A stretch of DNA of 64,000 nt from an uncultured Flavobacteriaceae bacterium (GTDB lineage: Bacteria > Bacteroidota > Bacteroidia > Flavobacteriales > Flavobacteriaceae). Both the position numbers and the translations under genes were made by a program. Shown in pieces: positions 18,764-27,327 of the stretch. Below the pieces are notes generated by a model. It was not told where the DNA came from, did not search any database, and saw only the letters and a program-made list of their open reading frames with translations. The first letter of the stretch is position 1, and each line of letters opens with the position of its first letter. The stretch lies in assembly GCA_943789455.1 (NCBI GenBank), contig CALSUE010000007.1, forward strand, positions 124,001 to 188,000. The letters are read 5' to 3'.

Positions 18764-20117
18764 CTCCGAGTTTACTTTGTACAGTCCTAAAACCTATATA
18801 ACTTCTTGCTGTATCTCCATATTCAAAATCTCTAGTACTTACTTCTAAAAAGTAAGCAACATCTTTCCAAGAACCTCCTCTTGTTATTTTTCTATTATTA
18901 GATCGATCTTCAACATTGGCATTCATCGTAGAACCCATGTAATAAGAATTTGGATTAAATGACGAATTTGTCCATTCTGAAACGTTACCAGACATATTGT
19001 ATAACCCATAGTCATTTGCATTAAAAGATTGAACTTCTACAGTATACAATGCACCGTCTACAGCATAATTACCTCTAACCGGTTTGAAATTTGCTAAATA
19101 ACAACCACGATCGCTTGTAATGTTTGGCCCCCCCCAAGGATATTTAGAAAATTCTAAACCACCTCTGGCTGCATATTCCCACTCTGCTTCGGTTGGAAGT
19201 CTAAAACTAGAATTTGCAATAGAATTTTTCTTGTTACGTAAGTTATCACTTTTATTTTTTGTTCTCCAATTACAAAAAGCTTGAGCCTGGTACCAACTTA
19301 CTCCCACAACTGGATAATCTTGATACGCTGGATGGTAAAAATAATCTTGATGCATTGGGTCGTTGTAAGAATAATTAAAATCTTTAATCCAAACTGTTGT
19401 ATCTGGATATACATTTACAGTTTCATTTACTAAAAAGCTTTTTCTTTCATTTGGTTTAGCAACAGCAGAATTAACATCATACCAAGAATAGTTGTATTTA
19501 AGTTTTTTCGTATTAAAAGTTCTAACCCCATCTCTTGAATCTTCCTTTTTAATATACAATGAATCCATAACTTCTACATAATATACATCGGGATATTCAC
19601 TTGTATCCCAAATTATGTCTTCATTTTTATTCAATGGTTTTGTGTAAAGAGAATCTAATTCATAATAATTCTCAAACATATATTTTTGATAAGCGCTTTG
19701 ATCAGTTGTATCTGATACTGCATAGGCAAAATCATAAATCCCACCTTCAAGAGGAGCACCAGCTGCATCTGTTAAAGATCCTCCTGATACAAAATCTGCC
19801 ATAGAAGCCAATTCAGTTCTAACAATTGAATCTTTAACCCAATTAATAAACTGCTTGTATTCAGAATTAGAAATCTCAGTTTCATCCATATAAAAAGAAC
19901 TCAAACTTACTGTTCTCGGAGGGGCACTCATTGTTCCAGTAATATCTTCATCTTGTTTACCCATTGTATAAGAGCCTGCCGGAATTTTAACCATACCAAA
20001 TGGTTTTTCTTCAAACCAATTCACATTAGATTTTACACCAACTAATTCGCCTCTATCGTTAGACCCGCATCCAAATAAAAGGGGAATAACAAATGCATAT
20101 AATATTAATTTCTTCAT
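18741..20117 (-). CDS. gldK: Gliding motility / T9SS lipoprotein GldK
   Basis: An outer-membrane lipoprotein that forms a periplasmic ring with GldN. The lipobox ends at C17 (LLFGC). The body is a formylglycine-generating-enzyme/SUMF1-type domain: FGMVKIPAGSYTMG near residue 39, PVVGVSWYQAQAFCNW near 270, FRLPTEAEWEYAARGG, LYNMSGNVSEWT and a GFRTVQ end. The fold is used structurally here, not for sulfatase activation. It heads the K-L-M-N unit, 103 bases after the ureohydrolase-like gene, so it may have its own promoter as well as read-through from topA. Confidence 0.95.
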   Translation of the reverse strand: MKKLILYAFVIPLLFGCGSNDRGELVGVKSNVNWFEEKPFGMVKIPAGSYTMGKQDEDITGTMSAPPRTVSLSSFYMDETEISNSEYKQFINWVKDSIVRTELASMADFVSGGSLTDAAGAPLEGGIYDFAYAVSDTTDQSAYQKYMFENYYELDSLYTKPLNKNEDIIWDTSEYPDVYYVEVMDSLYIKKEDSRDGVRTFNTKKLKYNYSWYDVNSAVAKPNERKSFLVNETVNVYPDTTVWIKDFNYSYNDPMHQDYFYHPAYQDYPVVGVSWYQAQAFCNWRTKNKSDNLRNKKNSIANSSFRLPTEAEWEYAARGGLEFSKYPWGGPNITSDRGCYLANFKPVRGNYAVDGALYTVEVQSFNANDYGLYNMSGNVSEWTNSSFNPNSYYMGSTMNANVEDRSNNRKITRGGSWKDVAYFLEVSTRDFEYGDTARSYIGFRTVQSKLGANKQTNN

Positions 20118-20220
20118 ATTTTTTAATCTTTCCTGGAAAAGTTCGTAAACCTATAATTTTTTTTAAACAAATACAATGTAATGGTAGTATTTTAACTTAA
20201 AATTATTAACCTATTTTGAT

Positions 20221-21405
20221 TTAAACCATTTTACTCTGCGCTTTAAACCATCGATCTGGTATCATTTGGTTTGTTGTTTCAATATAATCTTGATAGGTAC
20301 ATGGTATTAACGCACGCCTTTTGTGTTTATTATGCTGTATTAAATTTATCTCCATCCACCATCTTCCAGTTTTATTACTCTTATAAAAATTTATAGGATC
20401 ATCATTTTCTAGCATAACTGTAAACTTTTGGTAATCTTCTTTTGTAGCAAAAGGATAATCTTTTACTCTAGAATTGTAGCCTTCAATAAAACACCAAATC
20501 ATTTGAGCGATCAAATGAGCAGTCAGGTTATGATTATCAAATGCTGAATTATACTCATAAATACCAAAAGACGAAACCTTGTCGCTTATGCCCGCATATC
20601 TTGCAATTCCACAAATTTCATCACCATAAAACCCATTTGGAGAAACATTTTTATTGGCAGGAGCATCGCTTTGCCTTACAGATCCTATATCTATACTTAC
20701 AATATCAGCATCTCTTAAAACCGGTTCTAAAATTTCTAATTCTTTTGCTTCAGCTAGTCTATAGGTGTCAAAATTTAAGCCTTGAATTAATTTAATTTCT
20801 TCTTGGGGGTTTAAATAGGTTTGATAGCCTATATTGCTAAAATTGAAAAGGTTTGTGGGAACCTCCATAATTATTTTACTGAGATAGGATTTAGAAGATA
20901 ATTTATCTTCCAGATTACCTAAATCAAATTTACTGTCAACAACAACTAAATTAACCGTTTGCTCTAACTGATCGTATGCTTTATAATTTGAAAATGTAAT
21001 ATCTTGACCTCCACCAATGATTATTGGAATGATATTCATTTTTAACAAATTTTTAATGACCTCTGTGACTGCAAAATGGGTGTCTGAAGTTGACTCTCCT
21101 TTTTTTACATTTCCCAAATCTGCAATTGGAACATTCCAATTTCCTGGAAATAATTTATAAAAATGATTTCTAATGTGATGAAGATCTTTACCTGATCCAA
21201 AGTTACCATCTGTATTTCTATCTTCATCTACACCTAGAATAGCAATTTCTGTGGTATTGAGATCTGGAAAGCCATTTTTTTTGGTATGTATCTGAATGGA
21301 ATTGCCTAGGGTTCCGGGCAATAACATGTCAAGAGATTCTTCTAAAACAGTATGGATAGGGGTTAAAAAATCAGTATTCATCTGAATATGTATATCTTTT
21401 GGCAA
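20221..21405 (-). CDS. Arginase/formimidoylglutamase-fold protein with degenerate metal site
   Basis: A 394-aa ureohydrolase-superfamily protein commonly annotated as formimidoylglutamase in flavobacteria. The fold signatures are recognisable but altered: the GGGHD motif is GGGQD (131-135), the DAHxD motif is DSKFD (157-161), and the SxDxDxxDP motif is SIDIGSVRQSDAP (about 237-249). Thus three canonical Mn ligands are replaced (His to Gln134, His to Lys159, Asp to Gly241). I infer weak or no hydrolase activity. It lies 12 bases after topA and upstream of gldK. A second possible start is Met9 (21381). Confidence 0.8.
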   Translation of the reverse strand: MPKDIHIQMNTDFLTPIHTVLEESLDMLLPGTLGNSIQIHTKKNGFPDLNTTEIAILGVDEDRNTDGNFGSGKDLHHIRNHFYKLFPGNWNVPIADLGNVKKGESTSDTHFAVTEVIKNLLKMNIIPIIIGGGQDITFSNYKAYDQLEQTVNLVVVDSKFDLGNLEDKLSSKSYLSKIIMEVPTNLFNFSNIGYQTYLNPQEEIKLIQGLNFDTYRLAEAKELEILEPVLRDADIVSIDIGSVRQSDAPANKNVSPNGFYGDEICGIARYAGISDKVSSFGIYEYNSAFDNHNLTAHLIAQMIWCFIEGYNSRVKDYPFATKEDYQKFTVMLENDDPINFYKSNKTGRWWMEINLIQHNKHKRRALIPCTYQDYIETTNQMIPDRWFKAQSKMV

Positions 21406-21417
21406 GATAATGATTTA

Positions 21418-23916
21418 TTATTTCTTTTTAACAGGCTTCTTTTTTGATGATTTCTTTTTTGAGGGCTTTTTTTTCGGTGTTTTTGATGCAATCATTTTAA
21501 CAGCCTCTTCTTTTGTAATTTTCTCAATCTTGGTAGTTTTCGGTAGCTCAATTTTTATTTTACCTTTTAAAACATGAAATCTACCCCAACGTGCTTTTTC
21601 AATTCTAATACCAACATCTTCCCAATTTTGAATTAGTTTGTCTTTTTCTTTCTGAATCTTTTCTTCAATCAATTCTTTCATGTCTGATGGTGAGAGGTTC
21701 TCAAAATCATACCTTTTATTAACATTAATAAACATTGAATTCCACTTAAGAAAAGGACCAAATCTACCGACACCTTTTTGAATTGGCAATTCGTCGTGGT
21801 ACCCCACTGGTGCATCTAATTTTCGCTTAGTTTCAATTAATTGTATTGCACGCTCTAAATCTACAGACATAGGGTCTTCTCCTTTGTCTAAAGAGACAAA
21901 CATTTTATCAAAACGTATGTAAGGACCAAATCGCCCATTTGACACGACAACTTCGTTATTTTCATAATCACCAATTGTTTTTGGTAATAAAAATAATTCC
22001 AATGCCTCTTCTATGGTTATAGTTCCTAGATTTTGATCTTTATTTAAACTCGCAAATTGTTTTTCTTCATCTTCTGGAGCTCCAATTTGAGCTATAGGTC
22101 CAAATTTACCTAAACGAACTAAAACAGTTTTTCCGGATTCTGGATGGTTACCTAAGATACGTTCTCCACTCTCTCTAACAGCATTTTCCTTAACATCTTC
22201 AACATTATCATGAAATTTTGAATAAAAGTTTTTAATCATCTTCGTCCAATTTTCATCTCCTTCAGAAATATCATCAAAAGAAGACTCTACCTTGGCCGTA
22301 AAACCAAAATCTAAAATGTTAGAAAAATTTGTTACTAAAAAATCATTTACAATATTTCCAATATCAGTGGGCGTAAGTTTGTTTTTATTCGCTCCTGTTT
22401 TCTCAGTCAATGTTTGAGTTTTCAGAACTTTATCAGTTAAAATAATTTGTTCATAGGCTCTCTCTACACCCTCATTTTGTCCTTTTTCTACATAACCTCT
22501 TCTCTGGACTGTGGAAATAGTAGGCGCATAGGTTGAGGGCCTTCCAATTCCTAATTCCTCTAATTTCTTTACCAAAGATGCCTCAGTAAACCTATAGGGT
22601 GGACTAGTAAAGCGCTGGGTTGCATGTATAAAGTTATACCCTAAATGCTCTCCAATTTTTAAATTTGGTAACATTCCTGCTTTCTCCTCCTCTTCATTAT
22701 CGTTACCTTCTAGGTAAACCTTTAAAAAACCATCAAACTTTATCATTTCACCATTTGCGGTGAAGATTTTTTCATTTTCAGAATTTCCAATTTTAACATT
22801 CGTACGTTCTAGAAGCGCTTCACTCATTTGGGAAGCTAATGTTCTCTTCCAGATTAAATCGTACAATCTATTTTGATCATATTCCTTATTTATGGAATGT
22901 AATTTCATGTTTGTAGGTCTAATGGCCTCATGTGCTTCTTGTGCGCCTTTAGACTTAGACTTAAATACACGCTGTTTGCTGTATTCTTTTCCATAAAAGT
23001 TAGTAATTTCTTCTTCTGCGGCGTCTCTAGCATCAACAGATAGGTTTACACTATCAGTCCTCATGTAGGTTATAAGACCTGCTTCATACAAACGTTGAGC
23101 AACCTGCATGGTCTTCCCTACTGGATACCCCAATTTTCTTGAAGCTTCTTGCTGTAAAGTAGAGGTTGTAAATGGAGCTGCTGGTGATTTTTTTGCTGGC
23201 TTCTTTTGCAAATCTGCAATTGAAAAATCTGATGCGGAACAGGATTGTAAAAATTCTTCGGCAGCTATTTTTGAGTCAAAATTCTTTGGAATAATTGCCT
23301 TAAATGATTTCCCTTCAGTATTAAAAAATTGAGCAACTACTTTATAATGTGTATCTGCTTTAAATTGCTGAATACTTCTTTCTTTTTCAACAATTAACCT
23401 AACTGCTACAGACTGAACCCTACCTGCAGATAGACCTCCTTTTACTTTTTTCCACAAAACTGGAGATAATTCATACCCTACAAGTCTATCAAGTACTCGT
23501 CTAGCTTGTTGAGCATTTACCATATTGTAATCAATATCTCTAGGATGCTCTACGGCTTTAAGTATTGCTTTTTTAGTAATTTCATGAAAAACAATCCGTT
23601 TTGTATTTTTCTCCTCTAGGTTTAACTGCTCTTTTAAATGCCAAGCAATTGCCTCTCCTTCCCTATCTTCATCACTTGCTAACCAAACAACTTCAGCTTT
23701 TTTGGCTAAAGCTTTTAATTTTTTGACAACAGGTTTTTTATCCTCTGATATTATATATTTAGGACTAAAATCTCCATCTACATCAATCCCTAATTCTTTA
23801 GATGGTAAATCTGCGATGTGACCGTAACTTGATTCTACTTGAAAATCTTTTCCTAAAAATTTCTCAATAGTTTTTGCCTTTGCCGGTGACTCTACAATTA
23901 CTAAATTTTTTGCCAT
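21418..23916 (-). CDS. topA: DNA topoisomerase I
   Basis: A type IA topoisomerase that relaxes negative supercoils. The TOPRIM domain starts at residue 2 (NLVIVESPAKAKTIEKFLG) and includes SDEDREGE at 81-88. The catalytic tyrosine is Y284 in LITYMRTDS. After about residue 590 there are repeated glycine-aromatic units of the topoisomerase C-terminal repeat type (for example GRFGPYIRF and GVGRFGPFLKW), not the Cys4 zinc fingers of E. coli TopA, and no cysteine occurs there. The end is a Lys-rich tail (about 810-832). The arginase-fold gene follows in the same transcript. Confidence 0.97.
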   Translation of the reverse strand: MAKNLVIVESPAKAKTIEKFLGKDFQVESSYGHIADLPSKELGIDVDGDFSPKYIISEDKKPVVKKLKALAKKAEVVWLASDEDREGEAIAWHLKEQLNLEEKNTKRIVFHEITKKAILKAVEHPRDIDYNMVNAQQARRVLDRLVGYELSPVLWKKVKGGLSAGRVQSVAVRLIVEKERSIQQFKADTHYKVVAQFFNTEGKSFKAIIPKNFDSKIAAEEFLQSCSASDFSIADLQKKPAKKSPAAPFTTSTLQQEASRKLGYPVGKTMQVAQRLYEAGLITYMRTDSVNLSVDARDAAEEEITNFYGKEYSKQRVFKSKSKGAQEAHEAIRPTNMKLHSINKEYDQNRLYDLIWKRTLASQMSEALLERTNVKIGNSENEKIFTANGEMIKFDGFLKVYLEGNDNEEEEKAGMLPNLKIGEHLGYNFIHATQRFTSPPYRFTEASLVKKLEELGIGRPSTYAPTISTVQRRGYVEKGQNEGVERAYEQIILTDKVLKTQTLTEKTGANKNKLTPTDIGNIVNDFLVTNFSNILDFGFTAKVESSFDDISEGDENWTKMIKNFYSKFHDNVEDVKENAVRESGERILGNHPESGKTVLVRLGKFGPIAQIGAPEDEEKQFASLNKDQNLGTITIEEALELFLLPKTIGDYENNEVVVSNGRFGPYIRFDKMFVSLDKGEDPMSVDLERAIQLIETKRKLDAPVGYHDELPIQKGVGRFGPFLKWNSMFINVNKRYDFENLSPSDMKELIEEKIQKEKDKLIQNWEDVGIRIEKARWGRFHVLKGKIKIELPKTTKIEKITKEEAVKMIASKTPKKKPSKKKSSKKKPVKKK

Positions 23917-23969
23917 ATGTGATATTTATTACACTTAAATCAACTTCAATGTGAACTGATTTAGGTTTG

Positions 23970-23977
23970 CAAAAGTA
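23970..23977 (-). promoter_or_regulatory. Probable topA -7 box
   Basis: The minus strand reads TACTTTTG, a full match to the Bacteroidota -7 consensus TAnnTTTG, 54 bases before the topA ATG. No clear TTG lies at the -33 distance. Confidence 0.45.
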
Positions 23978-24050
23978 GAGAGTTTTTTTTTATATTTTGA
24001 TTTTTCTAGTAAATCTACACAGATTTTAACAGGAATTTAGTTTAATTTTT

Positions 24051-24067
24051 TATGACAATATGTCATA
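24051..24067. promoter_or_regulatory. Perfect palindrome at the miaB promoter, candidate operator
   Basis: TATGACA-ATA-TGTCATA, 7-base arms with no mismatch. It occupies the place where the miaB -33 element should be, 18 bases before the -7 box, in the divergent topA/miaB region. It could bind a dimeric regulator. Confidence 0.5.
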
Positions 24068-24085
24068 TTTTTTCTATTTTGGTTG

Positions 24086-24093
24086 TATCTTTG
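24086..24093 (+). promoter_or_regulatory. Probable miaB -7 box
   Basis: TATCTTTG matches TAnnTTTG exactly and ends 12 bases before the miaB ATG, so the message would have a leader of only a few bases. Confidence 0.55.
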
Positions 24094-24105
24094 TAGCCAA
24101 TTTAT

Positions 24106-25563
24106 ATGATGAAGCAGATAGAAAAAACAATAAACGAAAAGATACAAGGCAAGGCCCTGTTTACTGAAAACAAAGCGGAAAACACAAAAAAACTCTTTAT
24201 AGAAAGTTATGGGTGCCAAATGAACATGAATGATAGTGAGATTGTTGCATCAATTCTTGATAAAGAAGGATACAACACCACTCAAATATTAGAAGAAGCA
24301 GATTTAGTTCTGGTAAATACCTGCTCTATTAGAGAAAAAGCAGAAACTACAGTCAGAAGACGTTTGCAGAAGTATAATGCTGTGAAAAAAGTAAATCCAA
24401 CCATGAAAGTTGGTGTTTTAGGATGCATGGCTGAACGATTGAAAGAAAAGTTTTTAGAGGAAGAAAAAATTGTTGACTTAGTTGTTGGACCTGACGCCTA
24501 CAGAGACCTTCCAAACCTATTGGCTGAAGTAAACGAAGGAAGAGATGCTATAAATGTCATATTGTCTAAAGATGAAACCTATGGAAATGTATCTCCTGTT
24601 CGTTTAAATTCGAATGGAGTTTCTGCATTTGTATCAATAACAAGAGGTTGTGATAATATGTGCACCTTTTGTGTGGTTCCATTTACTAGAGGAAGAGAAA
24701 GAAGTCGAGATCCTAAAAGTATTGTTTTAGAGATTCAAGAAATGGTTGATAAAAACTTCAAAGAGATAACGCTACTAGGTCAAAATGTAGATAGTTATTT
24801 ATGGTTCGGTGGGGGCTTAAAAAAAGATTTAAAAAAAGCTTCCGAAATTGCTCAAGCCACCGCTGTTGACTTCGCTCAACTTTTAGACATGTGCGCGACA
24901 AAATTCCCAAAAACACGTTTTCGTTTTTCAACTTCCAATCCTCAAGACATGAGTTTAGATGTAATTCATATTATGGCTAAACATAAAAATATTTGTAAAT
25001 ATATACACCTACCCGTTCAAAGTGGAAGCAATAAAATGCTGAAAGCAATGAACAGACAGCATACCCGAGAGGAATACAAAGAATTGGTAGATCATATATT
25101 TAGAATTATTCCAGAGATGTCACTTTCTCAAGATATGATTGTAGGTTTTTGTGGAGAAACGGAAGAGGACCATAAAGATACCCTAGATTTAATGAACTAT
25201 GTAAAATACGACTTTGGTTTTATGTTTGCATACTCCGAAAGACCTGGAACTCTTGCCGCTAAAAAAATGCCAGATGATGTGCCTCATCTTACAAAAAAAA
25301 GGCGTCTACAAGAAATCATTGATCTGCAACAAGCTCATAGTCTTTTCAGAACCCAACAACATCTTGGTAAAGTTGAAGAAGTATTAATTGAAGGAACTTC
25401 CAAAAAAGACCCCAACCAATGGAAAGGGAGAAATACGCAAAATACTGTTATTGTTTTTCCAAAAGAAGAGTATCAATTGGGTGATTTTGTGAATGTAAAA
25501 GTTGAAGACTGTACCTCAGCAACCCTTAAAGGTGTTGCGGTTGGATATTCGGACAATAATTAA
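24106..25563 (+). CDS. miaB: tRNA-2-methylthio-N6-dimethylallyladenosine synthase
   Basis: A radical-SAM methylthiotransferase that adds a methylthio group to i6A37 of tRNAs reading UNN codons. The N-terminal domain supplies the second cluster ligands C37 (SYGCQMN), C73 (NTCSIRE) and C107 (LGCMAE). The radical SAM triad is C182-x3-C186-x2-C189 (GCDNMCTFCV). The C-terminal TRAM domain occupies about 420-480. A Lys- and Ala-rich insert (about 222-245) separates parts of the SAM barrel. Start codons at 24106 and 24109 are adjacent and cannot be told apart. The sigma-54 activator gene follows after 6 bases. Confidence 0.96.
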   Translation: MMKQIEKTINEKIQGKALFTENKAENTKKLFIESYGCQMNMNDSEIVASILDKEGYNTTQILEEADLVLVNTCSIREKAETTVRRRLQKYNAVKKVNPTMKVGVLGCMAERLKEKFLEEEKIVDLVVGPDAYRDLPNLLAEVNEGRDAINVILSKDETYGNVSPVRLNSNGVSAFVSITRGCDNMCTFCVVPFTRGRERSRDPKSIVLEIQEMVDKNFKEITLLGQNVDSYLWFGGGLKKDLKKASEIAQATAVDFAQLLDMCATKFPKTRFRFSTSNPQDMSLDVIHIMAKHKNICKYIHLPVQSGSNKMLKAMNRQHTREEYKELVDHIFRIIPEMSLSQDMIVGFCGETEEDHKDTLDLMNYVKYDFGFMFAYSERPGTLAAKKMPDDVPHLTKKRRLQEIIDLQQAHSLFRTQQHLGKVEEVLIEGTSKKDPNQWKGRNTQNTVIVFPKEEYQLGDFVNVKVEDCTSATLKGVAVGYSDNN

Positions 25564-25569
25564 GCTAAT

Positions 25570-26796
25570 ATGGAAAACTTACAAACAGTAAAACAACGAT
25601 TTGGAATTATTGGAAACGATGTTCAACTCACTAGAGCACTTGAAAAAGCCGTGCGAGTTTCTCCTACAGACATATCAGTACTAGTTACCGGAGAAAGTGG
25701 TGTTGGTAAAGAAAGTATTCCAAAAATAATTCATCAGCTGTCGCATAGAAAACATGCTAAATACATTGCAGTAAATTGTGGGGCAATACCAGAAGGAACA
25801 ATTGATAGTGAACTTTTTGGTCATGAAAAAGGAGCGTTTACAGGAGCTACAGCATCTCGTAAAGGGTATTTTGAAGTAGCAGATGGTGGAACAATTTTTT
25901 TAGATGAGGTTGGAGAATTACCCCTGACAACTCAAGTTAGATTGTTGCGTGTCCTAGAAAATGGTGAATTTATAAAGGTAGGAGCTTCTCAGGTTCAAAA
26001 AACTAATGTAAGAATTGTTGCTGCAACTAATTTAAATATGCAACAAGCTATTCAAAAACAAAAATTTAGGGAAGACTTGTACTACAGACTTAGTACAATT
26101 GAGATTCACCTCCCATCATTAAGAGATCGAAAAGAAGACATTCATCTATTATTTAGAAAGTTTGCTTCAGATTTTGCCCAAAAATATAGAATGCCAACAG
26201 TTAGATTAGATGACAAGGCAACTGCCCTTCTTTTAAACTATCGCTATCCTGGAAATATTCGACAATTGCGAAATATTGCAGAACAAATATCTGTAGTTGA
26301 AGAAAAAAGATTGATTAGTGCTGATAAAATGATTCAGTACCTCCCCAATAATAAAGAAAATTTACCTGCACTAGTTGGTGGAAATTCTTCAGCTAGTGAT
26401 TTTTCATCAGAGCGGGATATCATGTACAAGGTTCTTTTTGATATGAAAAATGATATTAATGATTTAAAAAAATTAACATTGGATTTAATGCGTAGTGGAA
26501 ACTCCGAAAAAGTTCAAGAAGAAAATCATCAGTTGATTGAAAAAATATATCAAGAAAAAGAGCAAGATCCATATCAAGTAGAGGTTGTTAATCTGCCTCA
26601 GCATACATCTACCAAAAATACATTTGATTTTGCTGAAGATATTGAAGAATCTGAAAATCTATCTCTTCAAGAAAAAGAAGTTGAAATGATTAAAAGGTCT
26701 TTAGAAAAAAATAATAATAAAAGAAAATTGGCAGCAAAAGAATTGGGTATTTCTGAACGAACGCTGTATAGAAAAATCAAACAATACGATTTGTAA
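25570..26796 (+). CDS. Sigma-54-dependent activator ATPase without N-terminal sensory domain
   Basis: An AAA+ bacterial enhancer-binding protein that would remodel RNA polymerase-sigma54 closed complexes. Walker A is GESGVGKE (41-48), the sigma-54-contacting loop GAFTGA is intact at 88-93, and Walker B is GGTIFLDEVGELP (about 107-119). A C-terminal Fis-type helix-turn-helix lies at about 383-405 (KLAAKELGISERTLYRKIKQ). No receiver, GAF, PAS or ACT domain precedes the ATPase. A poorly conserved-looking acidic linker of about 115 residues (260-375) separates it from the DNA-binding part. Control of activity must come from elsewhere. It is cotranscribed with miaB. Confidence 0.93.
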   Translation: MENLQTVKQRFGIIGNDVQLTRALEKAVRVSPTDISVLVTGESGVGKESIPKIIHQLSHRKHAKYIAVNCGAIPEGTIDSELFGHEKGAFTGATASRKGYFEVADGGTIFLDEVGELPLTTQVRLLRVLENGEFIKVGASQVQKTNVRIVAATNLNMQQAIQKQKFREDLYYRLSTIEIHLPSLRDRKEDIHLLFRKFASDFAQKYRMPTVRLDDKATALLLNYRYPGNIRQLRNIAEQISVVEEKRLISADKMIQYLPNNKENLPALVGGNSSASDFSSERDIMYKVLFDMKNDINDLKKLTLDLMRSGNSEKVQEENHQLIEKIYQEKEQDPYQVEVVNLPQHTSTKNTFDFAEDIEESENLSLQEKEVEMIKRSLEKNNNKRKLAAKELGISERTLYRKIKQYDL

Positions 26797-26804
26797 TTAT
26801 ATTG

Positions 26805-26812
26805 TACATTTG
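26805..26812 (+). promoter_or_regulatory. Possible internal promoter -7 box before lptE
   Basis: TACATTTG matches TAnnTTTG and ends 8 bases before the lptE ATG. No TTG sits at the -33 distance, so this is weak. Confidence 0.3.
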
Positions 26813-26820
26813 AACTACTT

Positions 26821-27327
26821 ATGAAAAAAACAACTTATCTCTTATTATTCCTCACTTCTATCACACTCATTTCAAGCTGTGGTATCTACAAGTTTAATGG
26901 GGGATCAACAGGGGATGCTAAAACTATTCAAGTAGATTTTTTTCCAAATCAAGCCTCTTTAATTGAACCACAATTAAGTCAACGTTTTACGCAAGAGATG
27001 CAAGATTTATTTTTAAGACAAACAAATTTAGACCTTACAAATACTGGTGGAGATTTGCGTTTTGAAGGAGAAATTACAGGCTACCGAATTAATCCAATGA
27101 GTGCAACATCTCAACAAACTGCTGCACAAAACAGACTAACAATCACTGTAAACGTTCGTTTTTATAATCGATTAAAAGAAGAAGAAGATTTTGAAAAACA
27201 GTTTTCTTTTTATTCAGATTTTGATGCTAATGCTCAATTAACTGGGGGTGTTTTAGATGGAGCTCTTGATGAAATTTTGGAACGAGTAATTCAAGATATT
27301 TTTAATGCCTCATTAGGAAACTGGTAA
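26821..27327 (+). CDS. lptE: LptE-family LPS assembly lipoprotein
   Basis: A 168-aa outer-membrane lipoprotein expected to plug the LptD barrel and help insert LPS. The lipobox ends at C20 (LISSCGIYKF). The segment GIYKFNGGSTGDAKTIQVDFFPNQA and the later LSQRFTQEMQDLFLRQTNLDL are typical of Bacteroidota LptE-like proteins. Its stop and the next start share one base (TAATG). The location behind the sigma-54 activator and before secG is a common order in flavobacteria. Confidence 0.87.
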   Translation: MKKTTYLLLFLTSITLISSCGIYKFNGGSTGDAKTIQVDFFPNQASLIEPQLSQRFTQEMQDLFLRQTNLDLTNTGGDLRFEGEITGYRINPMSATSQQTAAQNRLTITVNVRFYNRLKEEEDFEKQFSFYSDFDANAQLTGGVLDGALDEILERVIQDIFNASLGNW

